Origin: Rhodothermia bacterium
Lineage (GTDB): Bacteria > Bacteroidota > Rhodothermia > Rhodothermales > UBA2364
NCBI GenBank assembly: GCA_017303715.1
Contig: JAFLBZ010000001.1
Span: forward strand, 1-64,000
Length of the DNA stretch: 64,000 bases
Reading direction: 5' to 3'
This document shows, in pieces, positions 54,964-64,000 of the stretch; the first letter of the stretch is position 1; every line of letters begins with the position of its first letter. The position numbers were made by a program, and so were the translations under genes. The notes beneath the pieces were generated by a model, which did not search any database, had not been told where the DNA came from, and saw nothing but the letters and a program-made list of their open reading frames with translations.

Positions 54964-55464
54964 TTATTTTTAAAGAAATAGTTAATTTCACATTTTTGCG
55001 CTTCCACCAATCTGAAACCGACATCGGGAGCCGAATGAGTTTAACCCCTCAATATTTTTCTTCAGTGTCGGTACGCTTTTTTGATTTCCGGAAGGGCTTC
55101 CAAATCATATGCAAACCCAAATAAAGGCTATTAAAAGTCTAATGTATGTGTTTTTTAATCGCTCATCAAGCTATGTGCTATTACTTTGGCCATGAGTGCC
55201 TCCCTCCCAAGGGGTCACCACTCATTAGTCTCAACAATACGGTAAGCACATTCTTTACGGGCACTTAGGTCATCAATCTTCTCTGGAAGCCCTTCCATTT
55301 TTTAAGTCAAAAAAACCCTTTCAAATACCCATTGCATAGTGTCTCGGATTTTCATAAAATGCACAAGAACACTTTCTTTTTGGCTCTAAAAGCCGCCTTA
55401 TCCCACTGTTTTGAAATCAGGCAAGCCACCTTTGTCTGAGGTCGGACGAAAACCGTATTGTAAT
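54964..55464. other. Divergent intergenic region of the sugar locus
   Basis: About 500 bases between the GH13 gene (minus) and the symporter gene (plus) with no supported coding sequence. A 7-bp inverted repeat ATGAGTG (55192-55198) / CACTCAT (55219-55225) lies in the middle and might be an operator. Promoters for both directions should lie here; I cannot identify them with confidence. Confidence 0.5.
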
Positions 55465-57069
55465 ATGAACCAAGGAATGCAGTTATTAGACTATATCGTC
55501 TTTCTGCTTTATTTCGCCGTAGTTGCTGGTATTGGGTATTCGATTTATCGTAAGCGTACAAAAACGGCCAGTACGACCGATTATTTTCTGGCTGAAGGCT
55601 CCTTGACGTGGTGGGCGATTGGGGCATCCCTGATTGCCTCCAATATTTCCGCCGAGCAATTCATCGGAATGTCCGGCTCCGGATTTGCGATGGGTCTTGC
55701 GATTGCAAGTTATGAGTGGATGGCAGCACTCACGCTGTTGGTTGTGGCCGTTTTTTTCCTTCCGATTTATTTAAAAAACAAAATCTACACCATGCCTCAA
55801 TTCCTCAGCGACCGTTTTGATGGCCGCGTGAGTACGGTTATGGCCGTTTTTTGGCTTTTGGTATATGTTTTTGTGAACTTGTCCTCCATCTTATACTTGG
55901 GCGCACTCACGTTAGAGCGTATGGTGGGCCTAAATTTTATGGTCTGTGTAATTGGACTGGCAGTTTTTGCCATTGTGATAACTTTGGGGGGGATGCGCGT
56001 AATTGGTTATACGGATGTTTTCCAAGTATTGGTTTTGATTATCGGAGGTCTTATCACGGCCTATTTAGCCCTCGACTTAGTGGCGCAGAACTTTGGTAGC
56101 AGTGGTTTTTTTGCAGGACTAAGCATCCTCCACAAAGAAGCACCCGGACACTTTGACATGATCCTCTCGCCAAACAATAAGTTTTATAGTGAGTTGCCCG
56201 GACTGACGGTATTGGTGGGTGGTATGTGGATTGCCAACCTGAGTTATTGGGGAAGTAACCAATACATTACGCAGCGTGCTCTGGGGGCAAAAGACTTGGA
56301 TACTGCACAAAAAGGTTTGCTTTTCGCGGGATTCCTTAAACTTCTTATGCCCCTCATCGTGGTAATTCCGGGCATTGCCGCTTATGTCCTCCACAATGTT
56401 GATCCAGCCTTTAAAGCCAGTATGACCGTTAACAGTGTAATAAAACCAGACAGTGCGTATTCTACGTTGTTAGACCTTTTGCCAACAGGACTAAAAGGGA
56501 TTGCATTTGCGGCCTTGGTTGCGGCGATTGTCGCTTCGTTGGCTGGGAAAGCAAATAGCATTGCCACCATTTTCACCTTAGACATTTTTAAGAACTTTAT
56601 GGACAAAGAAGCCTCCGAGGAAAAATTGGTGCGTATTGGCCAGTATTCTATCTTGGCGTCTTTTGTTATTGCTATTGCTGTTGCACCTGCCCTAACGAGT
56701 TTGGATCAGGGCTTCCAATACATTCAAGAATATACCGGTTTTATCACCCCCGGTGTTTGTGCAATATTTTTACTGGGATTATTTTGGAAAAAAGCCACTC
56801 CTACGGCGGCACTCTCGGCGGCTTTACTCACTATCCCGCTTTCTGCCCTCATGAAAAGTTTTACGCCCGATGTTCCGTTTTTGGATCGGATGGGGTATGT
56901 TTTCCTGATTTTAGTTGCAATTATGGTGGTGATCAGTTTGCTAAAACCAGAGTCCAATAAAAAAGAAATTGTCGTAGATCGGTCTTTATTTGTGACCAGT
57001 TTCGGGTTTCGGATTGGCGCCTTGCTTATTATGGGTGTAATTGCCGCACTTTACATTGCCTATTGGTAA
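55465..57069 (+). CDS. Sodium:solute (sugar) symporter, SSS/SGLT family
   Basis: ATG 55465 gives 534 residues with about 14 hydrophobic segments (MQLLDYIVFLLYFAVV ...); the frame extends to TTG 55411 but the extra 18 residues look unlike the family. SSS motifs are visible: SLIASNISAEQFIGMSGSGF in the first helices, YLKNKIYTMPQFLSDRF, and SYWGSNQYITQRALGAKD. The asparagine/glutamine-rich NISAEQF is like that of vSGLT-type galactose carriers. It likely imports a monosaccharide with sodium; galactose would fit galK in the divergent operon. A strong hairpin follows. Confidence 0.88.
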   Translation: MNQGMQLLDYIVFLLYFAVVAGIGYSIYRKRTKTASTTDYFLAEGSLTWWAIGASLIASNISAEQFIGMSGSGFAMGLAIASYEWMAALTLLVVAVFFLPIYLKNKIYTMPQFLSDRFDGRVSTVMAVFWLLVYVFVNLSSILYLGALTLERMVGLNFMVCVIGLAVFAIVITLGGMRVIGYTDVFQVLVLIIGGLITAYLALDLVAQNFGSSGFFAGLSILHKEAPGHFDMILSPNNKFYSELPGLTVLVGGMWIANLSYWGSNQYITQRALGAKDLDTAQKGLLFAGFLKLLMPLIVVIPGIAAYVLHNVDPAFKASMTVNSVIKPDSAYSTLLDLLPTGLKGIAFAALVAAIVASLAGKANSIATIFTLDIFKNFMDKEASEEKLVRIGQYSILASFVIAIAVAPALTSLDQGFQYIQEYTGFITPGVCAIFLLGLFWKKATPTAALSAALLTIPLSALMKSFTPDVPFLDRMGYVFLILVAIMVVISLLKPESNKKEIVVDRSLFVTSFGFRIGALLIMGVIAALYIAYW

Positions 57070-57107
57070 GCTTATTAACTAAATATTATGTAAGCTTTAG
57101 GAATCAC

Positions 57108-57137
57108 GCCGCCTTGTACCGTGTAGTCCAAGGCGGC
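57108..57137 (+). terminator. Hairpin after the symporter gene
   Basis: GCCGCCTTG (57108-57116) and CAAGGCGGC (57129-57137) form a perfect 9-bp stem with a 12-nt loop, 38 nt after the stop codon. The T-run is weak, so it may be a terminator or a 3'-end stabiliser. Confidence 0.6.
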
Positions 57138-57343
57138 CTACATTTAAGCCATGCCGATTCTCTAATTATTCACAAATTGTAAGCGATTCCAGATTTTCCA
57201 AACGCTTTCAATGCACACTTCCAAGAAGTATTTTCCTATTGCACAGATAAAAACGTTTTCTTTTTGCTTGATGTAGAAAAGAAAAAAGCAATTTGCCCAC
57301 CTGTGACACCCCAAATTCCTAAAAACCAAACACTTACCAAACT

Positions 57344-60300
57344 ATGTTGAAAAAACTAAACAGCTTGGTGGCCGTGTTGTTGCTTTGTGGCGCCTCTTAT
57401 GCTTATGCACAAAAGACCGTCTCGGGTAAAGTAACAGCAGCGGACTCGGGAGCACCCCTTCCCGGCGCCACCGTTCAGGTGAAAGGCACCAATACCGGTG
57501 CAATCACCGATCTTGATGGTGGATACTCCATTCGTGTCCCAAACAACAATGCGATTCTTGTCTTCTCTTTTGTGGGATATGTTAGCAAAGAAGAAGTTGT
57601 GGGTGACCGTTCGACCATCAATCTTGCGCTGGGTGAAGACCCTAAAATGATGGAAGTCGTTGTAGTTGGATATGGTATTCAACGCAAAGCCGATGTGACC
57701 GCTGCCGTTTCCTCTGTTAATGTAAACGATGCCAATTTGGGGGTCGTTTCTTCGGTAGATCAACTCATGAATGGCCGTGCGGCTGGGGTTCAAGTCACCC
57801 AAAACTCTGGTGATCCCGGTGGTGGTATGACAGTTCGGGTTCGCGGGGGCGCCTCGATTGGTGCAAGTAACGAACCTCTTTATGTGGTGGATGGAATTCC
57901 GATGGACACGTCGCCAACGGCAACCAACAACAGTTTAGGAGCATCTGGCGCCGGCAATGCGACCTTCCAATCACGTAACCCGATGAACTTCTTGAACCCA
58001 AATGATATTGAGTCTATTGATATCTTGAAGGATGCCTCGGCAACGGCCATTTATGGTGCTCGTGGTGCAAATGGTGTGGTTCTTATTACCACCAAAAAAG
58101 GTAAAACGGGTATGCTTACCACCAATTATGACGTTTATGTGGCTTCTTCCGCACCTGCACGGATGTTAGATCTTCTTAATGCGAGTGAATACAAAACCTT
58201 GCGCTCGGCAATGGGCTTGGCGGCATTACCAGCAGACGAAAAATATGATACCAACTGGCAAGATGAGATTTTCCGTAGTGCAACCTCCATGAGCCACAAC
58301 CTGAGCTTTGGTGGAGGTACTTCAAATACCCAATATTTTGCATCATTGAACTACATCAATCAACAGGGGATTGTAATTTCGTCTGGCTTTGCACGTACTG
58401 GTGGCCGGATTAATGTGAACCATAAAGCATGGGATGGTAAACTCCGTCTTGGCTTGAACATGAGTTCTTCCTACACTTTAGATGACAACGTTCCTTCGGG
58501 TACTGCTGACGGCTTTAGTGGTGGTATGTTTACCAACGTCTTCCAAATGCACCCAACGCAACCTGTGACCAATGCCGACGGTTCTTACTTCGAATTTGCA
58601 CGCGCAACCCGTAATCCGGTTGCAATGGCAAACCAAGTAGAAGATGGGATCAAAACCACCCGTTCTTTGGGCAATATCTTTGCTGAATTGGATTTAGTTC
58701 CGGGTCTTGTTGGTCGGGTGAGTGCCGCAGCAAGCCGTTCGCAAGCCAGTCGCCGCTTCTTTATTCCTAAGAGCACGCCTTTGGGTGCAGAGTCCGGCGG
58801 TCAGGCCATTCAAGGTAACCGCGAATTGACCAACCAAGTTTTCCAAGGCCAGTTAACCTACTCCCCGAAAATTGCAGCCAACCAAAACTTGAGCGTTACG
58901 GGTGTTTACGAATACAACCAGTATGAAACGGAAGAACTAAATGCCCTTTCATATGGCTTTACGACGGACGTTAACAGCTTTAACCGTATGGAATCTGGAA
59001 CAACGCAACGAACCGGTTCTTACCATGCACTTAATAAGTTGATCTCCTTTATTAGCCGTGCAAACTACGACCTCAACGGCAAGTACTACCTTCAATTAAC
59101 GGGTCGTTATGATGGTTCTTCCCGCTTTGGCCCGAACAACCGCTGGGCATTCTTCCCATCGGCTTCGGTTCGTTGGCGCGTGAGCAACGAAGAGTTTCTA
59201 AAAGGAAATAGCACCATCTCTGAACTTTCGCTTCGCGCATCTTACGGCCAGTCTGGCCAAGAACGGATTGGGGATGATCTTTGGCGTGCAACCTTGGCCG
59301 CCAATGCCGGCTTCGTAGCGGGCTTGGGTGGTCAAACGATTACAGGATATGCCGCTACACAGTTGGCAAATCCAGACCTTAAGTGGGAAACTATTTCTTC
59401 TACCAACTTGGGATTAGACTTTGGGCTTTTCAATAGCAAAATTCAAGGCTCGCTGGAGTTGTACCAAGCCAAAACGAAGGATCTCCTTCTGGCTGTACCA
59501 CAAGCATTCGGTGTAGTAACCACCCGTTTTGAAAACGTTGGTTCTACCGAAAACAAAGGTTTTGAGTTTAACCTAACCGGTTACCTCTTAGACGAAGGCG
59601 ATACCTCGCTCTCGATTACTGCCAATATTGGTGCTAACCGTAATAAAGTTCTGGAATTAGATGGCCGTGAACAACTACCTTTCAGTGTGCGTGTTGCAGG
59701 TGCTGGATATTCAGAAGCGCCTTTGCAAGTTGTTCGTGTAGGCTTCCCAGTAACGGGAACCTTTATTGGTAAAAAATATACGGGTCTGGATGCGAGTGGT
59801 AAAGAAACCTATGCTGTTGCGCCAACCACAGGTGACACCGCTGTGGGCAATGGTCTCGAAGTGATTGGAACCGCAGAACCGGACTTTGTATATGGTCTTG
59901 CTACCAAGTTTACGAAAGGCAATATTGATGTGAACCTTTTCTTGCGTGGCCAAGTGGGGGGCTATGTTTTCAACAATACCGCAGCCGTATATGGCTACCC
60001 CGGCTCGTCTTTAAAGCAGGGACAAAGTGGTATCATTCCTAAAGACGTAACCGACCTCGCTGCACTTGCCAAAATTGAAAGCCCCGGATTTGCCTCCAGC
60101 CGCTGGCTCGAAGATGCCAGTTTCCTTCGTTTGGACAACTTAACCGTTGGCTACCGTCTTACAAATCTGGGCAAACGTGTCCGGACGGCCCGTGTTTATC
60201 TGACTGGCCAAAACCTCTTGCTCCTTACCGGATATTCAGGGTATGATCCTGAAGTTGCTGGTTTTGGTAATGGTGGCGGTGTTGGTGTTGATTATTTGGT

Positions 60301-60349
60301 TTATCCAAAAGCACGCACGATCACGCTTGGCGTAAACTTAGGTCTCTAA
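57344..60349 (+). CDS. SusC/RagA-family TonB-linked outer membrane protein
   Basis: The 1001-residue protein has a signal peptide (LVAVLLLCGASYAYA/Q), a CarboxypepD_reg-like domain (VSGKVTAADSGAPLPGATVQVKG), the TonB box region (MMEVVVVGYG), a plug domain (NGRAAGVQV, GASIGASNEPLYVVDGIPMD) and a long beta-barrel ending in an aromatic-hydrophobic strand (TITLGVNLGL). SusC-type channels import glycans or peptides across the outer membrane with a SusD lid. There is no STN domain, so it is unlikely to signal to an anti-sigma factor. The SusD gene is 99 nt downstream. Confidence 0.96.
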   Translation: MLKKLNSLVAVLLLCGASYAYAQKTVSGKVTAADSGAPLPGATVQVKGTNTGAITDLDGGYSIRVPNNNAILVFSFVGYVSKEEVVGDRSTINLALGEDPKMMEVVVVGYGIQRKADVTAAVSSVNVNDANLGVVSSVDQLMNGRAAGVQVTQNSGDPGGGMTVRVRGGASIGASNEPLYVVDGIPMDTSPTATNNSLGASGAGNATFQSRNPMNFLNPNDIESIDILKDASATAIYGARGANGVVLITTKKGKTGMLTTNYDVYVASSAPARMLDLLNASEYKTLRSAMGLAALPADEKYDTNWQDEIFRSATSMSHNLSFGGGTSNTQYFASLNYINQQGIVISSGFARTGGRINVNHKAWDGKLRLGLNMSSSYTLDDNVPSGTADGFSGGMFTNVFQMHPTQPVTNADGSYFEFARATRNPVAMANQVEDGIKTTRSLGNIFAELDLVPGLVGRVSAAASRSQASRRFFIPKSTPLGAESGGQAIQGNRELTNQVFQGQLTYSPKIAANQNLSVTGVYEYNQYETEELNALSYGFTTDVNSFNRMESGTTQRTGSYHALNKLISFISRANYDLNGKYYLQLTGRYDGSSRFGPNNRWAFFPSASVRWRVSNEEFLKGNSTISELSLRASYGQSGQERIGDDLWRATLAANAGFVAGLGGQTITGYAATQLANPDLKWETISSTNLGLDFGLFNSKIQGSLELYQAKTKDLLLAVPQAFGVVTTRFENVGSTENKGFEFNLTGYLLDEGDTSLSITANIGANRNKVLELDGREQLPFSVRVAGAGYSEAPLQVVRVGFPVTGTFIGKKYTGLDASGKETYAVAPTTGDTAVGNGLEVIGTAEPDFVYGLATKFTKGNIDVNLFLRGQVGGYVFNNTAAVYGYPGSSLKQGQSGIIPKDVTDLAALAKIESPGFASSRWLEDASFLRLDNLTVGYRLTNLGKRVRTARVYLTGQNLLLLTGYSGYDPEVAGFGNGGGVGVDYLVYPKARTITLGVNLGL

Positions 60350-60371
60350 GATTTTGCTTAGGTCTCTGAGC
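60337..60371 (+). repeat. Duplicated small hairpin at the susC stop and in the susC-susD gap
   Basis: CTTAGGTCTCTAAG (60337-60350, containing the susC stop TAA at 60347-60349) and CTTAGGTCTCTGAG (60357-60370; its flanking G-C pair extends the stem to 60356-60371) each fold into a 5-6 bp stem with the GTCT loop. They differ by one base and lie 20 bp apart. Confidence 0.55.
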
Positions 60372-60448
60372 ACTTAGTAGGGTATTCCTTGTTATTTAAA
60401 AACAAACGCTCCGAGACAAAACCTCTAAACTTATAAACACAACCCAAT

Positions 60449-62029
60449 ATGAATAAATTTTTCAAATCCCTTCGTGCAAAGACGCTGGCGGTAGGAATTG
60501 CGCTCCCGTCTGTACTTGGGACGGTAAACTTTGCTTGTACGGACTTAGATACCACGCCGTACAGTCTGATTACCCCAGATCAGTTCTTCAAGAACGATGA
60601 TGAGTTCTTGGGGGCTATGGCTCCGGTTTATGCACAACTCCGTGGATTACAGTGGGCTTACCACAATATCCAACAACACTCTACCGACGAAACCATGGTT
60701 CCTCAAAGAGGTGGTGACTGGGGTGATGGTGACCGTTGGAAGCAATTACACCGCCATACCTGGGACAAATCCCATAGCGATATTGGCGATGCTTGGGATG
60801 TTTCTTATGCGGGTATTGCACGAGCCAACTCACTGTTAGAAGCATTAGAGTCTTCTACACTTTCTTCTGCTGCTGCGTATAAAGCGGAAGTACGGGTGCT
60901 ACGTGCGTTCTACTACTATACTTTGTTGGATATGTTTGGTGGTGTGCCATTGTACAAAACTGCCTCTGCCGACAAAAACAACCTCCCAGCTCGTAGTACG
61001 GCTGCCGAGGTCTATAACTTCATCGTGACCGAACTGAATGAGGCATCAGCCGTACTTCCTAAGACTAAAGTACATGGCCGTGTGAACTATTACAGTGCGC
61101 AAGCATTATTGGTCAGAATGTATCTGAACAGCCAATTCTTTACCGGTACAGTTTCCACAAGTGGTCTCACCAAAGGATCTGCAAAATGGAATGAGTTGAT
61201 CACCGCAGCCGATAATGTGATTAATTCAGGACTTTATGGATTAGAGTCCGATTATTTTGCCTCTTTCATTCCCAACAACAAGGATTCGAAAGAAAACATC
61301 TTTGTTTCGGTAAACCTAAATATAGCCGGGCAAGGTCTCTCGTTCAACCAACGTCAGTTGCATTACAACCATCCGATGCCACAAAGTCCGTGGAACGGTT
61401 TTACAACCCTTGCGGAAACCTACAACAAATTTGCAGAGCAAGATTATCGTAAAAACATGTTCCTTGTTGGGCAACAATGTTCCAACTTCACCAATGCAGA
61501 CAAAGACGGTAATTGTCCGGCTGGTACAACTAAATTGACAGACCGCCAAGGTAATCCGTTGATCTTCACGCCAACCGTTGCCAATTTTGATGCCGCAAAT
61601 GAAAGTGAAGGCATCCGTGTACTCAAATGGGGCATAGATACCGGGGCTCAAGGGGGTGACTCCAAAAACGATTATGCATGGATTCGTTATGCCGACATTT
61701 TGCTCTCCAAAGCCGAAGCACTTAACGAAACAGGGAACACCACGGGTGCTGCCGCATTGGTCAACCAAGTACGTAGCCGTGCAAAATTGGGTAATTTGAC
61801 CGCTGCACAAACGGCTTCGCAAGCAGCCCTGCGGACAGCCATCTATGAAGAACGCGGCCTCGAATTTGTAATGGAAGCTGTACGTCGTTTGGACATGATC
61901 CGTGCCGGAACCTATACAAGCGCAGACTGGCAGTTCAAAGAGAAAAAAGAAGCGTTCCGTGTACTCTACCCAATTCCGCAAAGAGCTATAGATGCCAACC
62001 CGAAACTAAGCCAAAATGCAGGCTACTAA
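60449..62029 (+). CDS. SusD/RagB-family nutrient-binding lipoprotein
   Basis: The 526-residue protein has a lipoprotein-like signal (VGIALPSVLGTVNFAC, Cys at about 30) and the SusD signatures: TPYSLITPDQFFKNDDEFLGAM, GIARANSLLEAL, VLRAFYYYTLLDMFGGVPL (the first TPR helix pair) and RYADILLSKAEALNE, then EERGLEFVMEAVRRLDMIR near the C-terminus. SusD proteins cap the SusC barrel and bind the substrate at the cell surface. It is cotranscribed with susC and is followed by a long terminator. Confidence 0.94.
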   Translation: MNKFFKSLRAKTLAVGIALPSVLGTVNFACTDLDTTPYSLITPDQFFKNDDEFLGAMAPVYAQLRGLQWAYHNIQQHSTDETMVPQRGGDWGDGDRWKQLHRHTWDKSHSDIGDAWDVSYAGIARANSLLEALESSTLSSAAAYKAEVRVLRAFYYYTLLDMFGGVPLYKTASADKNNLPARSTAAEVYNFIVTELNEASAVLPKTKVHGRVNYYSAQALLVRMYLNSQFFTGTVSTSGLTKGSAKWNELITAADNVINSGLYGLESDYFASFIPNNKDSKENIFVSVNLNIAGQGLSFNQRQLHYNHPMPQSPWNGFTTLAETYNKFAEQDYRKNMFLVGQQCSNFTNADKDGNCPAGTTKLTDRQGNPLIFTPTVANFDAANESEGIRVLKWGIDTGAQGGDSKNDYAWIRYADILLSKAEALNETGNTTGAAALVNQVRSRAKLGNLTAAQTASQAALRTAIYEERGLEFVMEAVRRLDMIRAGTYTSADWQFKEKKEAFRVLYPIPQRAIDANPKLSQNAGY

Positions 62030-62080
62030 TTCGGATGTGTATCTAACCTAATTGGCATTTTTGCTTAAAAGGCGAATTGT

Positions 62081-62138
62081 AAAGGGAATAATCCTTGCCT
62101 GCCGGATAACCGGAAAAATCAGGGGTTATTCCCTTTTT
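62081..62138 (+). terminator. Branched hairpin terminator after susD
   Basis: AAAGGGAATAA (62081-62091) pairs with TTATTCCCTTT (62126-62136), ending in a T-run; an internal CCGG-ATAA-CCGG hairpin (62102-62113) sits in the loop. It lies 51 nt after the susD stop. Confidence 0.7.
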
Positions 62139-62185
62139 ATGTTGTAACTTCCAACAAGTCCCTACTCCTGCAAGATCAAAAGCTC

Positions 62186-64000
62186 ATGTTCAAAAGATTC
62201 CTCAACCCCATTGGGTTCAGTTTATTCTTCCTTACCATTGTTGGATGTACCCCAGATAATGGAACATCCACAGAAAATGGGAAGCCCCTTTTTACAAAAC
62301 GAACGGCAAAGGAAACAGGCATATCTTTTGAAAATCGGCTTTCGCCTACCAAGGAATTTAACATTTTCACCTACCGGAACTACCACAACGGTGGTGGCGT
62401 GGGCATTGGTGATTTTAATGGTGATGGCAAACAAGATTTATTCTTAACCGCCAATCAACGGTCTTCGCGTTTGTACTTGAACGAAGATAAGCTCCGGTTT
62501 AAAGACATTACCCAACAAGCAGGTGTGGGTGTAAACAAAGGCTGGGCTACAGGTGTAGCCATTGCGGATGTAAATGCAGACGGGAAATTGGATATTTACG
62601 TGTGCAATGCCGGCGACAAAGACGGCGAAGCCCGTGCAAACCAATTGTTCATCAATCAAGGCAACAACACTGTAGGTATCCCGACCTTTACCGAGCAAGC
62701 GGCACAGTATGGCATTGCAGACCAAGGCGCAACCACACATGCCGCATTTTTTGATTACGATTTGGATGGCGACTTAGACTTGTATGTCTTAAACAACTCC
62801 TTCCGTCCGGTTTCTTCATTTGGCCTACGCAACATCCGCCATGAACGCAATGAAGTGGGCGGTCACAAATTGTACCGGAACGAAGGAAACAACAAATTTA
62901 AAGACGTAAGTTCACAAGCCGGAATTTTTGGGAGCGAAATTGCCTTCGGACTTGGCGTAACGGTGGGGGATGTTAACCGCGACGGTTGGCCCGATATTTA
63001 TGTCTCTAACGATTTCTTTGAGCGAGATTATTTTTACATCAATCAAAAAAATGGCACCTTTTCCGAGGAATTAGAAGCACAAATGCCCTCCCTTTCTATG
63101 TCTTCGATGGGAGCAGATATGGCAGACCTCAACAACGATGCCTATCCCGAAATTTTCGTCACCGATATGCTTCCAGAAGACGACCTTCGGCTAAAAACCA
63201 CCACAATTTTTGAAACATGGGATGTTCGAAAACTCAAAATCGCGAATGGGTATTGGAATCAATTTACACGGAATGCCCTCCAGTTGAACAATAAAAACAA
63301 CACCTTCTCCGAAATTAGCCAACTGACCAAAACGGATGCCACCGATTGGTCTTGGGGCGCACTTATGGCCGATTTCGATTTGGACGGGCATAAAGATATT
63401 TTTGTCTGTAACGGGGTTTTTAAAGATGTGACCAACCAAGACTTCTTAGAGTTTTTCCAAAGCGAAGCCGTTGTACGAGAATTTGTGGTAGATCAAAATG
63501 CCGACTTCCGGCCTCTTTTAGACAAAATACCCAGCCGGCCTTTACCCAATTACCTCTTCCGCAACGATGGGAACCTCAACTTCCGCAATGTGGCCAAAGA
63601 TTGGGGATTGGCCGATCCAAGTTTCTCGAACGGTGCGGCTTATGCCGATTTTGATGGCGATGGCGACTTAGACTTGGTGGTGAACAACCTGAATGAACCC
63701 GCCGCTTTTTATGAAAACAATGCACGAACTTTAGACCAAAACAACTTCTTGCAACTCCAATTCGAGGGCGAGGCCGGCAATTTACGGGGCATTGGCGCAC
63801 AAGCAACCGCTTACGCAAAAGGACAACAATTCTACTTGGAAAACATCCCCCAACGCGGTTTCCAATCTTCCGTGGACGAGGTGATGACCTTCGGACTCGG
63901 CAAAATACAAACCATAGACAGCCTACGGGTGGACTGGCCTAACGGGAAAAGCCAAGTCCTTACACAAGTATCCGTCAACCAAAAACTCAGGCTCAAACAA
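62186..64000 (+). CDS. CRTAC1-type VCBS-repeat lipoprotein (partial, runs off the right edge)
   Basis: ATG 62186 opens a frame that continues without a stop to the last base (605 codons). It begins with a lipoprotein signal (MFKRFLNPIGFSLFFLTIVGC, Cys21). Several FG-GAP/VCBS calcium-binding-like repeats follow: IGDFNGDGKQDLFL, IADVNADGKLDIYV, FFDYDLDGDLDLYV, VGDVNRDGWPDIYVSND, MADFDLDGHKDIFV and YADFDGDGDLDLVVNN. The C-terminal part reads GIGAQATAYAKGQQ, then VDWPNGKSQVL, the start of an ASPIC/UnbV domain. Such proteins often follow SusC/SusD pairs in Bacteroidota and probably bind carbohydrate at the surface; the role is inferred. The true end lies outside the window. Confidence 0.88.
   Translation, partial: MFKRFLNPIGFSLFFLTIVGCTPDNGTSTENGKPLFTKRTAKETGISFENRLSPTKEFNIFTYRNYHNGGGVGIGDFNGDGKQDLFLTANQRSSRLYLNEDKLRFKDITQQAGVGVNKGWATGVAIADVNADGKLDIYVCNAGDKDGEARANQLFINQGNNTVGIPTFTEQAAQYGIADQGATTHAAFFDYDLDGDLDLYVLNNSFRPVSSFGLRNIRHERNEVGGHKLYRNEGNNKFKDVSSQAGIFGSEIAFGLGVTVGDVNRDGWPDIYVSNDFFERDYFYINQKNGTFSEELEAQMPSLSMSSMGADMADLNNDAYPEIFVTDMLPEDDLRLKTTTIFETWDVRKLKIANGYWNQFTRNALQLNNKNNTFSEISQLTKTDATDWSWGALMADFDLDGHKDIFVCNGVFKDVTNQDFLEFFQSEAVVREFVVDQNADFRPLLDKIPSRPLPNYLFRNDGNLNFRNVAKDWGLADPSFSNGAAYADFDGDGDLDLVVNNLNEPAAFYENNARTLDQNNFLQLQFEGEAGNLRGIGAQATAYAKGQQFYLENIPQRGFQSSVDEVMTFGLGKIQTIDSLRVDWPNGKSQVLTQVSVNQKLRLKQ

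Noticed and set aside
57194-57212. Possible LacI-type operator or cre-like site (CAAACGCTTTCA) before susC
   Set aside because: Only about half of the positions of the palindrome match, and no LacI-family regulator is in the window.
63576-63818. Arg-rich 80-residue minus-strand frame
   Set aside because: It lies antisense to the VCBS-repeat coding sequence; the basic composition mirrors Asp/Gly-rich repeat codons on the other strand.
1-64000. Mobile elements, prophage or defence islands
   Set aside because: I saw no transposase, integrase, terminal repeats, phage structural genes or restriction/toxin modules in any of the supported frames.

Overview
The window reads as a chromosomal segment of an aerobic, Gram-negative member of the Bacteroidota/Rhodothermota group. 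The evidence is type IX secretion (T9SS) genes (porU, porV, a plug-protein homologue), proteins with T9SS type A C-terminal sorting tails, a SusC/SusD pair, a GldE-like CBS protein, and a Bacteroidetes-type promoter (TTTG, 20-nt spacer, TAtaTTTG) in front of an initiator tRNA gene. A fused FakA-FakB-like fatty acid kinase, homogentisate/4-hydroxyphenylpyruvate dioxygenases and a CrtZ-type carotenoid hydroxylase make an oxygen-respiring Rhodothermia-like organism plausible, but the taxonomic call is inference. Almost everything looks like core chromosome; I see no insertion sequence, prophage, integrase or CRISPR array.

Layout. 0.4-6.1 kb (minus): a run of a Ste24-like M48 protease, an SRPBCC-epimerase, a small unknown protein and a secreted CotH-domain protein with lamin-tail and sorting domains. 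6.2-8.7 kb (plus): a DAK2-DegV fusion followed by plsY, linking fatty acid phosphorylation to acyl-phosphate use, closed by a clear terminator. 8.9-10.4 kb: a LON-domain protein overlapping an MBL-fold hydrolase. 10.7-22.6 kb (plus): porU, porV, an M6-like secreted protein whose HExxH site is lost, the T9SS plug-like lipoprotein, a membrane 4Fe-4S protein and a lipoprotein. 22.6-24.9 kb (minus): hmgA-hppD for tyrosine catabolism. 25.1-27.7 kb: a small protein with a NUDIX hydrolase, a Gfo/Idh/MocA oxidoreductase and crtZ. 27.7-30.2 kb (minus): an unusual cassette of two tandem secreted paralogues, a single-span membrane protein and an HTTM (gamma-carboxylase-like) membrane protein.

30.5-35.4 kb: tRNA-fMet, then a RamB-like regulator divergent from aceB and aceA (glyoxylate shunt). 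The intergenic region holds repeated GCGAA elements that overlap the predicted aceB promoter. 35.5-46 kb is housekeeping: scpA, an M16 protease, a CLC channel, a DinB protein, pnp, rpsO, ribF, a GldE-like protein and a YfiM-like protein. 46-50.5 kb: purF, a methyltransferase-like protein, a ferrochelatase homologue lacking the catalytic His, and a secreted HxxE protein. 50.5-64 kb: a DUF819 membrane protein, then a sugar locus with galK and a GH13 lipoprotein on the minus strand, divergent from a sodium/sugar symporter, susC, susD and a CRTAC1/VCBS-repeat lipoprotein gene that runs off the right edge.

The items most worth a second look are the HTTM cassette, the GCGAA operator cluster at the glyoxylate locus, the His-less ferrochelatase, the M6 pseudo-protease beside porUV, and the FakA-FakB fusion next to plsY.
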